This document shows, one piece after another, positions 45,419 to 56,205 of a DNA stretch of 64,000 nt. The translations under genes were made by a program, and so were the position numbers. Under the pieces are notes generated by a model. It saw only the letters and a list, made by a program, of their open reading frames with translations, searched no databases and was not told where the DNA came from. Origin of the DNA: CBDCUC01 sp965222485 (GTDB lineage Bacteria; Pseudomonadota; Alphaproteobacteria; Rhizobiales; Hyphomicrobiaceae); NCBI GenBank assembly GCA_965222485.1, contig CBDCUC010000040.1, forward strand, positions 1,736,001-1,800,000, written 5' to 3'. Within the stretch, counting starts at the first letter, position 1. Each line of letters begins with the position of its first letter.

Positions 45419-45451
45419 AGCCGGCCGTGATTTTTCAGGGCCGGCTTTTTT
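45419..45451 (+). terminator. Rho-independent terminator after the TorF porin gene
   Basis: AGCCGGCC and GGCCGGCT form an 8-bp GC-rich stem around a 12-base loop (gtgatttttcag), followed by TTTTT. It lies about 30 bases past the stop codon and suits an abundant outer-membrane protein gene. Confidence 0.92.
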
Positions 45452-45496
45452 GTTCGGCGGTGTGGTTCCTGAAACTATTGTGTCGACTAAGAGCGC

Positions 45497-46345
45497 TCAG
45501 CTGTTGTCGCCATCGAAGATGTCGCCGATGGGACCTAGGATGGACCCTTCGCCGCTCCCACCGGTCGGTCCTGCGTTTGCGAGGATGCGTCCGGCAAGAC
45601 GGGAGAATGGCAGGCTTTGAATCCATACCGTTCCGGGTCCGCGCAATTTTGCGAAAAAGACGCCCTCACCACCAAAGATCATCGATTTGATAGATCCTGC
45701 CCGGATAATGTCGAAGTCGACCGACTCCGTCATTGCGGCAACACAGCCTGTATCAACATGCAGCTCTTCGCCAGGGGCGAGTTCCCGTTCGATCACGGTG
45801 CCGCCCACGTGAACAAACACCCAGCCGTCACCCTCCAGCTTTTGCATGATGAAGCCCTCGCCTCCGAAGAGGCCGGTCATGATGCGCTTTTGAAAGTGGA
45901 TGCCGACCGACACGCCCTTTGCGGCGCAAAGAAACGCGTCCTTTTGTGCGATGAGCTTTCCGCCTAACTTCGACAAATGGAATGGAAGGATAGCGCCTGG
46001 GTAGGGTGCTGCGAAGGCAACGCGCGCCTTGCCTTGCCCCAAATGGGTGAACACAGTCATGAACAGGCTTTCGCCTGTGAGAAGGCGTTTGCCGGCGCCG
46101 ACCAGTTTAGAAATAACGCCGGATTGCTGTTTGCTGCCGTCTCCAAAGACAGTGTCCATATCAATGGACGAGGCCTTAAACATCAACGCTCCGGCTTCAG
46201 CGATCGTGCTCTCGCCGGGATCGAGTTCGATTTCCACGAACTGCATCTCCTGGCCTTTGATCTCGTAGTCAATTTCGTCTGCTTGGTGCAGTTTGCGCGG
46301 GCCGGTTGGGCCGCCAGTGGTGGGGACAGAGCTGGTCGGTGCCAT
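45497..46345 (-). CDS. AIM24/TIGR00266-family protein
   Basis: 282 residues. The core fits the AIM24 family of all-beta cytoplasmic proteins: [20 protein letters not shown], then [40 protein letters not shown] and [15 protein letters not shown]. Its function in bacteria is not known. The ATG at 46345 is chosen since the family-like sequence starts there; the open frame runs on to 46831 but that part has no such features. It is convergent with the porin, and their ends are separated by the terminator. Confidence 0.87.
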   Translation of the reverse strand: MAPTSSVPTTGGPTGPRKLHQADEIDYEIKGQEMQFVEIELDPGESTIAEAGALMFKASSIDMDTVFGDGSKQQSGVISKLVGAGKRLLTGESLFMTVFTHLGQGKARVAFAAPYPGAILPFHLSKLGGKLIAQKDAFLCAAKGVSVGIHFQKRIMTGLFGGEGFIMQKLEGDGWVFVHVGGTVIERELAPGEELHVDTGCVAAMTESVDFDIIRAGSIKSMIFGGEGVFFAKLRGPGTVWIQSLPFSRLAGRILANAGPTGGSGEGSILGPIGDIFDGDNS

Positions 46346-47254
46346 TTGACGTTCTCTTTCTCGCTTTGTGTCCGCAGTTTGGGTTCCATCGCTGTCTTTT
46401 GTATCTATCGCATTTGCATCGCCGAGGCAGTCGTTGTTGGGGGAGTGTTTTTTCATTCCCGCGTCGCAGGACCCAGTGCGGATGGTAGGCTTGCAGCAGA
46501 ACCTAGCGCTCATGCTGTCATTTTGAGTTATCCACAGGAACGCGCGTGAATAAGGCGGGGTACCTTGCAGGGTAGCAATCCTGTCATCGGAACGTTGCGT
46601 AACTGTCGCACTCGCCCGATAGGCTCCTGGGCGTATACGGAAAAACCTGGCACCAGGGCTGCAGGTTGTCGGCCCGCTCAGATCCGGGTGACCAGGTTTG
46701 TGGAGGCGGTAGCGCATTCGCCCTCGTTTCAGCGCGCCGCTTCGCATGTGAGGCCAGCTCCATAACGTATGTGGCTCCCCGCTGCCATAGGAGTTGGGGG
46801 CTGGCCTCACCCCATTGTTTGTCCAAGCCAAATCGTAATGCGCGCTTCAAACGGCCACTCATGGTTGGAGACGCCATTTGCCGACGGGTTTGATATCAGG
46901 CGCGCCAGTTGCTTCGCTGGCGTAGTTGTTGGCTGGCGCGCGTGGCAGCGTCTCGGCACGTAAAAAATACACCTGCCATATTTGATCGTCGTTATCCCCC
47001 GGTAGTTCAACTCAAAGACTTGTCTGGCTCTTCACCAAACGCATAAACACTATAAAATCATTACGAGTTTATGCGTTGTTTGCGCTGACGGCTCCAGCAC
47101 CGGAAGTTGGTTTGGAGGCTGACAATAGTGGCGTGCGTCTTTGCGTTCCGCACCGGCGGTTTGTGATGAACCGGGTCAGCGTGTGCCGGCTGTGTTTGTG
47201 TTTCGACAAAGCGTTGTCGCAGTGGGGACTGGGCATTCAGAGCCAGAGAGCCAT
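46346..47254. other. Gene-poor region, about 909 bp
   Basis: Holds only short open frames with no recognisable homology, several overlapping on both strands. Two elements are visible: one sequence TTATCCACA at 46528-46536 identical to a DnaA box, alone and therefore not evidence of an origin, and the inverted repeat at 47039-47076. Confidence 0.45.
47039..47076. repeat. Inverted repeat, 10-bp arms
   Basis: ACGCATAAAC and GTTTATGCGT are exact reverse complements flanking an AT-rich 18-base loop. The total is 38 bases. Without a T run, this fits an operator or a structured RNA better than a terminator. It is about 180 bases upstream of the gene at 47255. Confidence 0.7.
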
Positions 47255-48019
47255 ATGGCCGTAGCGATTTGCATTATCTCGGTATTGATCGGGCTGACAA
47301 TTTACATCGCGGCCGCCGGTCTTGTGCCGTCGATGGGTGAGCCGCGGCTGATCTTTGAGCGCGCGCCCGATCAGCCGTGTTCATTCGGCTACAAAATGGG
47401 TTGGCTGGCGGTTCGTACCAAGAACACGCGCGCGGTGGTTAGGGCGCTGGGCCTTACCAACGGCGAGCCGGCGAACTGGAACTCAGGCATCGGGACGGTC
47501 TATGATGATGTGCTTGGCGAGCAGCATGTGTTCGTCACGCCGCCTGTGGAGGGTTGGACCTTTGTTGTCAGCTTGGCGCTGCCACATCCGGTCGGGCAAA
47601 CATTCGTTGATAAGCTGACGCCAATGCTTGTCGATCTTGGCGGTGACTTCGACGAGGTCCAATACTTCTTCAGCTATCCGCTTATCGATTTCTTTGCCTG
47701 GGCGCGGATGAAAAACGGCCGGCTTAATCGGGCGTTTGCCACCGGAGATGAGGGCGTCATCTGGAGCAAGGGCCGGATTACTAAAGAGGAGCGCAAGCTG
47801 GGGCTGCGGCAGTTTGAATTGCGCGGTGTCAAAGGCCGCAAGGGTGATGCTGGCGGACCGATCGTGCTGCACCCGACGGAAGCACACGTTATGGAATTGG
47901 CCCGACAGTGGAGTGTAGACCCGACGACACTTGACAATGTTGAAACCAGGCCGAGTCTCGGGGTGATCGCACGGGCGCCGGTGTATTGGCGTGCAGAGCG
48001 GTTAAAGAAATCGGCTTAA
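47255..48019 (+). CDS. Membrane-anchored protein of unknown function
   Basis: 254 residues with one N-terminal helix (about 2-24, VAICIISVLIGLTIYIAAAGL) and a mixed alpha/beta cytoplasmic or extracytoplasmic domain. Conserved-looking segments include CSFGYKMGWLAVRTKNTR, then VVSLALPHP and LGGDFDEVQYFFSYPLIDF. No family is recognised. The ATG at 47255 was chosen over a longer frame from 47141, since the helix starts there. Confidence 0.68.
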   Translation: MAVAICIISVLIGLTIYIAAAGLVPSMGEPRLIFERAPDQPCSFGYKMGWLAVRTKNTRAVVRALGLTNGEPANWNSGIGTVYDDVLGEQHVFVTPPVEGWTFVVSLALPHPVGQTFVDKLTPMLVDLGGDFDEVQYFFSYPLIDFFAWARMKNGRLNRAFATGDEGVIWSKGRITKEERKLGLRQFELRGVKGRKGDAGGPIVLHPTEAHVMELARQWSVDPTTLDNVETRPSLGVIARAPVYWRAERLKKSA

Positions 48020-48140
48020 GGATTTTTCTCTGATCCGATGCACGGCACGTGGTGGCTGGGCCGTTGTGCAGATTACTTTCACAAGTGACCGCCTAAGCGA
48101 CTGCAGGGTTGTTGCTGTCTGCACGTTGGATGCTGCTGCC

Positions 48141-48716
48141 TTATGCGGCTTGGGCCTGCGGTGTTGCGCTCGTGACTCTCTGAGCGTGGGCGCGGGCCGG
48201 GAACCGGATAACGTTTGTATTCAACCGTTGTTTGTTGCGCGCGCTGGGTAATCTACTGAGGCTTGGCAATGCCTCAGCTGGCCGGTGTGATGAACGAAGG
48301 ATCGTGGAATTGCGCGCAGTTTGTGCCGATGCCGGCGCTTTTGCGAGCGGTCTTTGGTTTTGACGAGCGGCATCCATTGGGCGCGGCTTGCGCCCCTTCT
48401 TCGTGTTGAGTCTTGCGACGCTTGCCAGCCGAGCAGGAAGAGCGAACGTGTTTGGTCGGCCACAAGCTGGCGCGGCAATTGCAGTTCTGCCGGACGTTGG
48501 ATCGACGGAGATCGGCTCAAACGTTGCTGACTTCGCGTTCTTTGATTTCGTGGCCGGATTTGTCTGTTCGCACGCGGCTGCTGAGCTTGTCGGGGCGTTG
48601 GTGACATCTTGCAATGCAGTAGACGGGATTTCGTTCACTGGTGCGCTTGCACGGCTGCGCTTCCAGCCAAGGAGCTTGGCCAAGCGAGACCAGATGTTTT
48701 TCTTAATGACGGACAT
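48141..48716 (-). CDS. Basic, low-complexity hypothetical protein
   Basis: 191 residues, rich in Ala, Arg, Lys and Ser and without obvious folded core. It starts SVIKKNIWSRLAKLLGWKRS (amphipathic) and ends VIRFPARAHAQRVTS. Codon use looks like its neighbours, but there is no homology-like motif and only a GGGA sequence as ribosome site, so it may not be a gene. Confidence 0.45.
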   Translation of the reverse strand: MSVIKKNIWSRLAKLLGWKRSRASAPVNEIPSTALQDVTNAPTSSAAACEQTNPATKSKNAKSATFEPISVDPTSGRTAIAAPACGRPNTFALPARLASVARLNTKKGRKPRPMDAARQNQRPLAKAPASAQTARNSTILRSSHRPAEALPSLSRLPSARNKQRLNTNVIRFPARAHAQRVTSATPQAQAA

Positions 48717-49129
48717 GGGTGAGGGTCCCTGCCAATACCAGATTTACAACTCCCTGCAGCAAAGGGCACCCGCTCTGCCAATGTTGCAAAGTATTCGACG
48801 CCAAGTCGTCTCTGTGTGCTGACGTTTCGATGTCGACGGACTGAGTTGAAAACAATCCGCTGCTCACTGGAATGACGGCGTATGGGGGAGCATGGCACTG
48901 GCAGGTTAATGATCTCTGAATCTTTGGTTCAATATCGAATGGTGTTTTGGAGATTTATTACGGTGTGGACTGAGCTTATGTGGGTGCCCCTGACGGCAAA
49001 AGGCAGGCGGTTTTGTTCACATCTGCGCCAAGCTTGCGTGGTGCAGATGAGATGCTGCGTACCGCTTCGCGTCGCGGGTGAGAAATCCGGTGTGTGGACT
49101 TGCGGCTGGGTGGATGCGCCGGGTGCAGA
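48717..49129. other. Intergenic region, 413 bp
   Basis: Between two leftward genes. Short plus-strand open frames (e.g. 48882-49169) overlap the next gene and show no features. No terminator or RNA was recognised. Confidence 0.4.
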
Positions 49130-49513
49130 TCAGGCCGCGGGCCGTCCGGCTAAAGCGGCCATCTGCTGAGCGATCATATCTTCGACATTTCCCTCAAATG
49201 GGACGGTGAAAACACCGTGGCCACGCGGATCTTCGTCCCATTTGCGAAGCGCATCAGCGAATTCTGGCGGGGGTTCAGCGGTGCCATCCTGCTCGGTCAC
49301 AGAGGCCAGGAAAGCTTCTTCTGACATGGGCAGAAACGGGATCGTCGCTTGTTGGAAGGTGCCGTCGGGCAGCTTCTGGGGTGCTTGCGAGATCGCGCAA
49401 CACACGATGCGTTTGCCTTCTTCGAAAGACGCGATGGCGCCGATAATCATGCGTGAGCATTCAAAACCCTGTGGCGCGCGGTAGCTCCACATTTGCCCAG
49501 CAGCTAGCGACAT
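49130..49513 (-). CDS. Small conserved-looking hypothetical protein
   Basis: 127 residues with a clear ribosome site (GAAGGAG about 9 bases before the ATG at 49513). The N-terminus AAGQMWSYRAPQGFECSRMI and the central VCCAISQAPQKLPDG look like a compact domain; the C-terminus is helical (EDMIAQQMAALAG). Function is not known. Confidence 0.72.
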   Translation of the reverse strand: MSLAAGQMWSYRAPQGFECSRMIIGAIASFEEGKRIVCCAISQAPQKLPDGTFQQATIPFLPMSEEAFLASVTEQDGTAEPPPEFADALRKWDEDPRGHGVFTVPFEGNVEDMIAQQMAALAGRPAA

Positions 49514-49786
49514 TGCGGCTTTCTCCTTCGGTTGTTCACCTGATCGGTGATTTGCTCAACTTAAGTCTAAGGCTTTTGCATTGTGTTCCTAGAGTGCCAT
49601 AGCGGCAGCAGTTTGGCCATAATCGTTAATTGCATCAGCCGAGGTAAGAACACGTATGCACTGAATTCTGGAACGGCTACCGCTACGTAACGGGCCACTC
49701 ACGTAGGATTAGGAAGTAGATGCGCTTTGACGAACTCAACATGCCGGGAGGCATTGCAACTCACCCTGGTCTGAGCGCCAATAAAT

Positions 49787-50548
49787 TCAATCGCTTATTT
49801 GCAGTTGCGCATCTGGGGCGAAGTTTACGCGGGCCCACGACTCATCAGTGCTCGTTTCATTCTCGTGGTTTTTTTTCAGTGTAGCCAAGTCGCCACGCAT
49901 GGAATTTTGATTGGTGGCGAACAAGGACTCATCGCCGATGCAGGTGGATGTGCGGATTATGCCCGTGTGGCGATCAAGGGCGAGGGCGGCACAATTATCG
50001 TCCACTTTGGTAATGCTTCCGGTTTCCAGCATGGCGTAGCGATCAACGGTGTCTGGCTTCTTCGCAGGGTCTGCGGTTGCCGCGGAGCGCTGTGATGCTC
50101 GATCGGTGGCGGGCGCTTCCGGGGCTGCTTCGATCGTGCGTGAAATGCGCCTGGCAAAACTATTTCTGTCGGCGTCGTTGAGCGTGTCAGAGGCTGGTCG
50201 TGCAGTGGTTGGGCGTGAGGTTGCGGCGGTGGCGTTCTTCGCGGTGTTTGCTGCGACCATGTCTGCGGCGTCTACATTGAATACGACGCCGGAAATGAAT
50301 GTCCAAAAGCCGACGAGGTACCAGAAGAGGACGCCTGCAAGAAAGCCAAGACTCGAACACAAGATTTCGCGCTTGTGTGCGCCAATGTTGGGCCTCGTTA
50401 CCGCCGTTGTCGAATGGTCCCGCGGTTCAATGATGGTGTCGTTGGCCTTTGGCTCGCTCCACTCGTGTGTTGGGTGCGCAAACCGGTCGGTGTGTGCCTC
50501 GGTGCCAGCTAGATCTCTGGTGATGTGTCTGCGCATCGTCCTCATCAA
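49787..50548 (-). CDS. Membrane protein of unknown function
   Basis: 253 residues. An N-terminal polar part (about 1-60) is followed by a membrane helix (about 65-92, SSLGFLAGVLFWYLVGFWTF) and an Ala/Thr/Ser/Pro-rich segment; a small domain near the end contains CAALALDRHTGIIRTSTC with a pair of cysteines. No function can be proposed. The gene could be spurious, though the frame is long and open on its whole length. Confidence 0.5.
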   Translation of the reverse strand: MMRTMRRHITRDLAGTEAHTDRFAHPTHEWSEPKANDTIIEPRDHSTTAVTRPNIGAHKREILCSSLGFLAGVLFWYLVGFWTFISGVVFNVDAADMVAANTAKNATAATSRPTTARPASDTLNDADRNSFARRISRTIEAAPEAPATDRASQRSAATADPAKKPDTVDRYAMLETGSITKVDDNCAALALDRHTGIIRTSTCIGDESLFATNQNSMRGDLATLKKNHENETSTDESWARVNFAPDAQLQISD

Positions 50549-50799
50549 GGCAACGTGCCTAAGTCAGAGTATTGGCAACGGGTGTGTGGCCGACTCTTGT
50601 GAATGATTGCATTTGAATGTGAGCGATTCGCTGCAGCAGAGGTAGTGCTCGCTTGGTGGCACAAGGGGGGCATGTCCACAGGAAGTGGTGCTGGTCATGT
50701 CAGCTGTGCGCGCAGGCATGCGCAAATGCCACGGTTCTAGCGCGTGCGGTTTGTCGCTGTCCGACTACTTGCCGTGGTTTTGGTAAGGTCTGGGTTGAA

Positions 50800-51666
50800 C
50801 TAGCGCGGCCCTGGCAGAGGTACAGAATCAGGCATCACCGGTCCCGGCAACGGGGAGTCATCTTCGTAGACAGTCAACTGCCCCTGCCTATCGCGCGTTT
50901 TTTGTCCGCTGTTTGTTTGGGACTTCGATTGCGAATTCGTGCTGGAACGCACAGGCGGCACGAACATGCGTTTGGCACGGCACAAGCGCCGCTGGCTTTC
51001 GTTTGCACCACAATGTCGAAGCTTTCCCTCTCGCGAAAAGCAAATCATAACCTCTCGCAGCCGGTTGCCCGATCCGCGGCAGGATATGGAAATCATGCCC
51101 GCGTCGAGGTCGGGATTAACGCGCAGGAACTCAGCTTCTAGTTCTTGAGGCGAGACGATTTGGTTTTTGAACGGGTTGATAAAGCGTTCGGGGATTTTGA
51201 TTTTCTCATACAACTGCCGCGAGAGATCGTAGTAGTCATCAGGAGTGAGACCGGAACACGTTCCATGTTTTTTATACTCATGGATGACGAGTTTGCGGCT
51301 GGGCATGATGTCCAGCATTCTATTGATGACCCGGTTGGGTACGAAGGGTCGCGCACGCGTACGACAAAATTCTGGATATCCCCGTTCGTATTGTGGCCAG
51401 AGTCCGTGCAGCACAAATGCGTACCGGCGACCGTCGCGGCGATGGCATTGCGGGTCATAAATGTTCCGGCGAAGTGAGGCGCAGTGTGTTGGGCTCCACG
51501 ACAGTACGAGTGCGTAGTAGTCGAAATCGCCTGCGCGGTCGCGCGCATGCGCTTGGCCAATACTGCATGAGAAACAGGCGAGCGATAAAAGCAGTAGTGC
51601 AAATGTTCTGCCTTTCGTCTTCACTGGCGGGACAAGACGATGCGAAAACAGGAGCAGTAGGTTCAT
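50800..51666 (-). CDS. Ribonuclease T2-family protein
   Basis: 288 residues. Signal peptide TFALLLLSLACFSCSIGQAHA, then the two conserved active-site segments: FVLHGLWPQY with His87 and IHEYKKHGTC with Glu130 and His134. RNase T2 enzymes are secreted, acid-favouring RNA-cutting proteins. The C-terminal 60 residues are Pro/Gln/Ser-rich. The ATG at 51666 has GGAA about 7 bases before it; the open frame runs on to 51792. Confidence 0.9.
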   Translation of the reverse strand: MNLLLLFSHRLVPPVKTKGRTFALLLLSLACFSCSIGQAHARDRAGDFDYYALVLSWSPTHCASLRRNIYDPQCHRRDGRRYAFVLHGLWPQYERGYPEFCRTRARPFVPNRVINRMLDIMPSRKLVIHEYKKHGTCSGLTPDDYYDLSRQLYEKIKIPERFINPFKNQIVSPQELEAEFLRVNPDLDAGMISISCRGSGNRLREVMICFSREGKLRHCGANESQRRLCRAKRMFVPPVRSSTNSQSKSQTNSGQKTRDRQGQLTVYEDDSPLPGPVMPDSVPLPGPR

Positions 51667-51752
51667 AAGCGTTCCGGCAGTTTCATTATTGACGGGTTGA
51701 GGTATTTGGGTGCGCCCAAAGCACAAGGCTGTGCGGCATGCACCCCAGACGA

Positions 51753-53159
51753 TTAGGGTGTGTGCGCCAAATTCGCAAGAATACGTGCCCAACTGCGGGC
51801 GCCTTTGGTGAAGCTCTTGAGATTGTATTTTTCATTTGGCGAGTGAATTCGGTCGTCGTCGAGGCCGAACCCGATCAGCATACTATCCATGTCAAGCGCG
51901 TCCTTGAAAGACGTGACAATTGGGATGGACGCACCGCAACCCATCATGACGGCCGGTTTGCCCCACTCGTCTTCAAGTGCCGCCGCTGCGGCCTGCATTT
52001 GCGGAGCATCGGTGTCAAAGGCAATGCCGGCGCTGCCGTGAGAACCTTGGAACTCGACCGTGCAGTCGGCGGGGAGACGTTCACGCACGAAGTCATGCAG
52101 ATTGGCTATCACCGCGTCGGGGTCCTGGCCGGGAACCAGCCGACACGTCACTTTGACGGAGGCTTCAGCGGGAATGATGGTTTTGGATCCGACACCCTGG
52201 TAGCCACCCGTTATGCCGTTGAACTCAAGGGCAGGGCGTGACCAAAGCTGCTGCAACGTGGAATAACGTTTCTCGCCCGCGGGCACACCTAAACCAATTC
52301 CTTCAAGAAACTCGTCACTGTCGAAATCCAGTGCTGCCCACTGGCGCCTTTGTTTGGCGGAGGGTTTGGTCACGCCATCATAAAAATGCGGGATTGTAAC
52401 TCGCCCGTTCTTGTCGTGCATGTCGGCGATAATGCGCGCAAGGGCGCGGATCGGATTCATCGCTGGGCCGCCGTAGATGCCAGAATGGAGATCGCGCGCG
52501 GGCCCTCTGACAATAATTTCCGTGCCTGCCAATCCGCGCAGTTGCGTGATAATCGCCGGTGTATTCCTGTCCCATTGGCCGGTGTCGCAAACGAGCGCCA
52601 TGTCGCATTTTATTTTCTTGCGGTGCTTTTTGAGGAATGCAGGCAGAGACGGTGAGCCAGACTCTTCCTCGCCTTCGATCAGGACCGAAACCGCGATCGG
52701 TAACTCGCCTGCGACCTTCTTCCACGCCCGGGCTGCTTCGAAGAAGGTTATCAGCTGGCCTTTGTTGTCTTCTGCCCCTCGTGCCACGATGACCTTGCCG
52801 TGGGGGCGCTCATTAGCAATACGCGGTTGGAACGGAGGGCTTTTCCAAAGTTCAAGCGGATCGGGTGGCTGTACGTCGTAGTGACCGTAAAACAGCATGT
52901 GGGGCATGCCCTTGGGTATTTTGTCGCGATCATGGGCGACGACCATTGGGTGGCCGGTGGTGGGAATTATCTCGGAGTTGAACCCAATATCACTCAGGGT
53001 TTTCGCGCACCACTGGGCGGCGGCTTGGCAATCCTTCGCAAACGCCGGGTCAGTAGAAATACTTTTTATGCGCAACAATTCAAATAGGCGGTCCAGGGCG
53101 TTCTGACGTGAAGAATCGAGTTCTTTCAAGACGCCTTTCAAAAAGTCATTCTTTGCCAC
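51753..53159 (-). CDS. M20-family dipeptidase
   Basis: 468 residues. The metal-binding and catalytic segments of the M20 (CNDP-like) family are present: [18 protein letters not shown], and EGEEESGS, with a second metal site near GRLV-type DPDAV and HSPNE. It would cleave dipeptides or acyl-amino acids using two Zn ions. The ATG at 53159 opens the frame of the expected length. Confidence 0.92.
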   Translation of the reverse strand: MAKNDFLKGVLKELDSSRQNALDRLFELLRIKSISTDPAFAKDCQAAAQWCAKTLSDIGFNSEIIPTTGHPMVVAHDRDKIPKGMPHMLFYGHYDVQPPDPLELWKSPPFQPRIANERPHGKVIVARGAEDNKGQLITFFEAARAWKKVAGELPIAVSVLIEGEEESGSPSLPAFLKKHRKKIKCDMALVCDTGQWDRNTPAIITQLRGLAGTEIIVRGPARDLHSGIYGGPAMNPIRALARIIADMHDKNGRVTIPHFYDGVTKPSAKQRRQWAALDFDSDEFLEGIGLGVPAGEKRYSTLQQLWSRPALEFNGITGGYQGVGSKTIIPAEASVKVTCRLVPGQDPDAVIANLHDFVRERLPADCTVEFQGSHGSAGIAFDTDAPQMQAAAAALEDEWGKPAVMMGCGASIPIVTSFKDALDMDSMLIGFGLDDDRIHSPNEKYNLKSFTKGARSWARILANLAHTP

Positions 53160-53481
53160 GGAGATGATCGCCTTCTGTCAATTGGATTCGTCGTGTTCTG
53201 AACGCTAAGCCGCATCTTTCCGGCTGCTCTGGCAGGCACACTGCTTCATTGGGCTTGCCTAGTCAAAGCCTCGATGCCGGGATGATGCCTTCCTCCGGGG
53301 GCTGTGCGGAGCAGTTCGACTGCCAGGGTTAGATGCGTCTTAATGTTCCTATTGCAACGTTGGTCTTTGCGTCGAGCCGGTTAGGGCTGCTATGCCAGAG
53401 TCCGTGAATGCAGCTAGGCGACACGATTAGAAGTTGGGCGCCGGCTTTGGAATGCGGCGGGACGGCGGAGTTAAGGTAGCA
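53160..53481. other. Divergent intergenic region, 322 bp
   Basis: Between the leftward peptidase gene and the rightward ppdK gene, so it should contain both promoters. No open frame, hairpin or RNA was recognised. Confidence 0.45.
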
Positions 53482-56205
53482 ATGGCGAAGGGGACCAAGG
53501 ACGCGCAGCAGCGGGTCTATTCGTTCGGCGGCGGTCATGCCGATGGCTCTGCGAAGATGGTGGAGTTGCTCGGCGGCAAGGGAGCAAACCTTGCCGAGAT
53601 GGCCACTCTTGGATTGCCGGTGCCGCCCGGTTTCACAATCACAACAGATGTTTGCGTGGAGTATCTTGCAGGTGCCAAGGAGCTTGACGCTGAGTTGAAG
53701 CAAGAGATTAAGTCCGCGCTTGAAAAGGTCGCCTCGATCGCTGGGGCGTCGTTTGGGGATGAAGACAACCCGCTTTTGGTGTCGGTGCGGTCGGGTTCGC
53801 GCGCGTCTATGCCGGGCATGATGGACACGATCCTCAATTTAGGTCTCAACGATGCAACAGTTCTTGGTCTTGCGCGCCAGGCGGGCGATGAACGGTTTGC
53901 GTTCGACAGCTATCGCCGTTTCATTCAGATGTATGCCGACGTGGTTCTGGGCGTGGACCACGGTGTGTTCGAAGACATTCTAGAGAATTATCGCAACCTT
54001 AAAGGTTTTAATTCTGACACGGAGCTTGGTGCGGAAGATTGGCGCGCAGTTATCGACGATTATAAGTCGGCTATCGTTGGCGAGACTGGCAAAGACTTTC
54101 CGCAGGACAACGCTGAACAGTTGTGGGGCGCCATTGGCGCGGTGTTCAGTTCATGGAGCAATCACCGCGCCGTCATCTATCGTCAGCTGCATGGTATCCC
54201 TGAGGATTGGGGCACGGCTGTCAACGTGCAGGCTATGGTGTTCGGCAACAAAGGCCAAACGTCAGCGACCGGCGTTGCTTTCACGCGCAATCCATCGACA
54301 GGTGTGAAAGAGATCTATGGCGAGTACCTGCTTAATGCGCAAGGTGAGGATGTCGTATCCGGTATTAGGACCCCGCGGCCTCTCACGCGTTTGCATGGAA
54401 AAAATGTCGGCCGCGACGGTATTGCGCTGGAAGAGGTGATGCCGGAAACGTTCGGTGAACTGGGCGAGATCTTTGCACGGCTGGAGAAACATTACGGTGA
54501 CGTGCAGGACATTGAGTTTACGATCCAAGACGGCACGCTTTGGCTTCTGCAGACCAGATCGGCGAAACGTACGGTTGAGGCATCGATCAGGATAGCTGTT
54601 GATCTTTGCCGCGAGGGTGTCATCTCGCGCACCGAGGCGCTCATGCGGGTCAAGCCTGCGGGGCTGGCCCAACTTCTGCACCCGACCATCGATCCGGATG
54701 CAAAACGCGAGATCGTTACGACCGGACTGCCAGCATCGCCGGGAGCTGCTTCCGGTGAGATCGTGTTGGACTCAGAGGCTGCCGAAGAGGCGAAGTCGAA
54801 AGGCCGCGATGTTATTCTTGTACGCGTTGAGACAAGTCCTGAAGATATTCACGGGATGCATGCTGCAGTTGGAATTTTGACTGCGCGCGGGGGGATGACG
54901 AGCCATGCTGCCGTGGTTGCACGGGGAATGGGACGTCCATGCGTGTCGGGTGCCGGTATGATGCGCATCGACAAAAAGGCGGGCGTCGTACGGATGGGAC
55001 AGACGGAGCTAAAGATTGGCGACGTTATTACCATTGACGGGTCATCTGGGCAGGTTCTGAACGGTAGAGCCCAATTGCGTCAGGCGCAGCTATCGGGGGC
55101 TTTTGGCGAGCTTATGTCGTGGGCGGATGAGGTGCGCCGGCTCAGGGTGCGAACCAACGCGGATACGGCGAAGGAGGCAGAGCTGGCGCTTAAGTTTGGG
55201 GCGGAGGGTATTGGCTTGTGCCGCACCGAGCACATGTTCTTCAATGAGGAACGCATTCTTGCCATGCGGGAGATGATCTGCGCGCTGGATGAGAAGGGGC
55301 GTGTGGCCGCGCTCGGTAAGATGCATGATATGCAGCGTGATGACTTTATAAGCCTGTTTGAGACCATGGGTGAGCGGCCGGTCACCATCCGCCTTCTCGA
55401 TCCGCCACTGCATGAATTCTTGCCGCGTTCGGCGCGTGAACAGGCCGTCCTGGCTGAGACACTTGGAATTCAGTTGGACCGGCTGAAGGCGCGCGTTGCG
55501 GAACTGAGCGAATTCAACCCGATGCTCGGTTTTCGTGGGTGTCGGTTGGCGATTCGCTATCCGGAAGTTCCACGCATGCAGGCATTGGCGATCTTTGAAG
55601 CCGCCATTGCCGTTGAGCGCGAGCGGGGCCTTTCGGTCAGCCCAGAGATTATGATCCCGCTCGTAGGGTACCGGCGTGAATTTGATCTTGTGTGCGCAAG
55701 CATCAAAGAGGCCGCCAATGAAGTGACGGCCCGCACTGGCACAACACCAAAATATTCAGTCGGTACGATGGTGGAGTTGCCGCGATGTGCGCTCAAGGCA
55801 GATGAGATCGCCGACGGTGACGGCGGTGCTGAATTCTTTTCCTTTGGCACCAATGATCTGACGCAGACGACGCTGGGATTGTCACGCGATGACGCCGGCG
55901 GGATCATCCAGACTTATACCGACAATCGCGTCTTTGACGCCGACCCCTTCGTATCGCTCGATCAGAGCGGCGTTGGGGAGCTGATCGAAATGGCGGTTGC
56001 ACGCGGCCGAAGGGCTAAACCAGGTTTGAAGGTTGGGATATGCGGTGAACACGGAGGTGACCCGCATTCTGTGGAGTTTTTCCACGATCAGGACTTCGAA
56101 TATGTGTCCTGTTCGCCGTTCCGCGTGCCAATTGCACGGCTGGCTGCTGCGCAGGCTAATTTGACGGCGGCCGAACGCCAAGACAATCAACGAAACAATC
56201 AATAA
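53482..56205 (+). CDS. ppdK: Pyruvate, phosphate dikinase
   Basis: 907 residues. N-terminal ATP-grasp region begins GGKGANLAEMATLGLPVPPG; the swivelling phospho-His is in GGMTSHAAVVARGMG; the C-terminal PEP/pyruvate TIM-barrel domain carries CGEHGGDP with the catalytic Cys. It converts pyruvate, ATP and phosphate to PEP, AMP and pyrophosphate, a way to feed gluconeogenesis from C3. The ATG at 53482 has AAGG about 8 bases before it. Confidence 0.96.
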   Translation: MAKGTKDAQQRVYSFGGGHADGSAKMVELLGGKGANLAEMATLGLPVPPGFTITTDVCVEYLAGAKELDAELKQEIKSALEKVASIAGASFGDEDNPLLVSVRSGSRASMPGMMDTILNLGLNDATVLGLARQAGDERFAFDSYRRFIQMYADVVLGVDHGVFEDILENYRNLKGFNSDTELGAEDWRAVIDDYKSAIVGETGKDFPQDNAEQLWGAIGAVFSSWSNHRAVIYRQLHGIPEDWGTAVNVQAMVFGNKGQTSATGVAFTRNPSTGVKEIYGEYLLNAQGEDVVSGIRTPRPLTRLHGKNVGRDGIALEEVMPETFGELGEIFARLEKHYGDVQDIEFTIQDGTLWLLQTRSAKRTVEASIRIAVDLCREGVISRTEALMRVKPAGLAQLLHPTIDPDAKREIVTTGLPASPGAASGEIVLDSEAAEEAKSKGRDVILVRVETSPEDIHGMHAAVGILTARGGMTSHAAVVARGMGRPCVSGAGMMRIDKKAGVVRMGQTELKIGDVITIDGSSGQVLNGRAQLRQAQLSGAFGELMSWADEVRRLRVRTNADTAKEAELALKFGAEGIGLCRTEHMFFNEERILAMREMICALDEKGRVAALGKMHDMQRDDFISLFETMGERPVTIRLLDPPLHEFLPRSAREQAVLAETLGIQLDRLKARVAELSEFNPMLGFRGCRLAIRYPEVPRMQALAIFEAAIAVERERGLSVSPEIMIPLVGYRREFDLVCASIKEAANEVTARTGTTPKYSVGTMVELPRCALKADEIADGDGGAEFFSFGTNDLTQTTLGLSRDDAGGIIQTYTDNRVFDADPFVSLDQSGVGELIEMAVARGRRAKPGLKVGICGEHGGDPHSVEFFHDQDFEYVSCSPFRVPIARLAAAQANLTAAERQDNQRNNQ

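Noticed and set aside
46528..46536. Single perfect DnaA-box sequence TTATCCACA
   Set aside because: No second box, AT-rich unwinding region or dnaA/dnaN-type neighbours nearby, so it does not support an origin.
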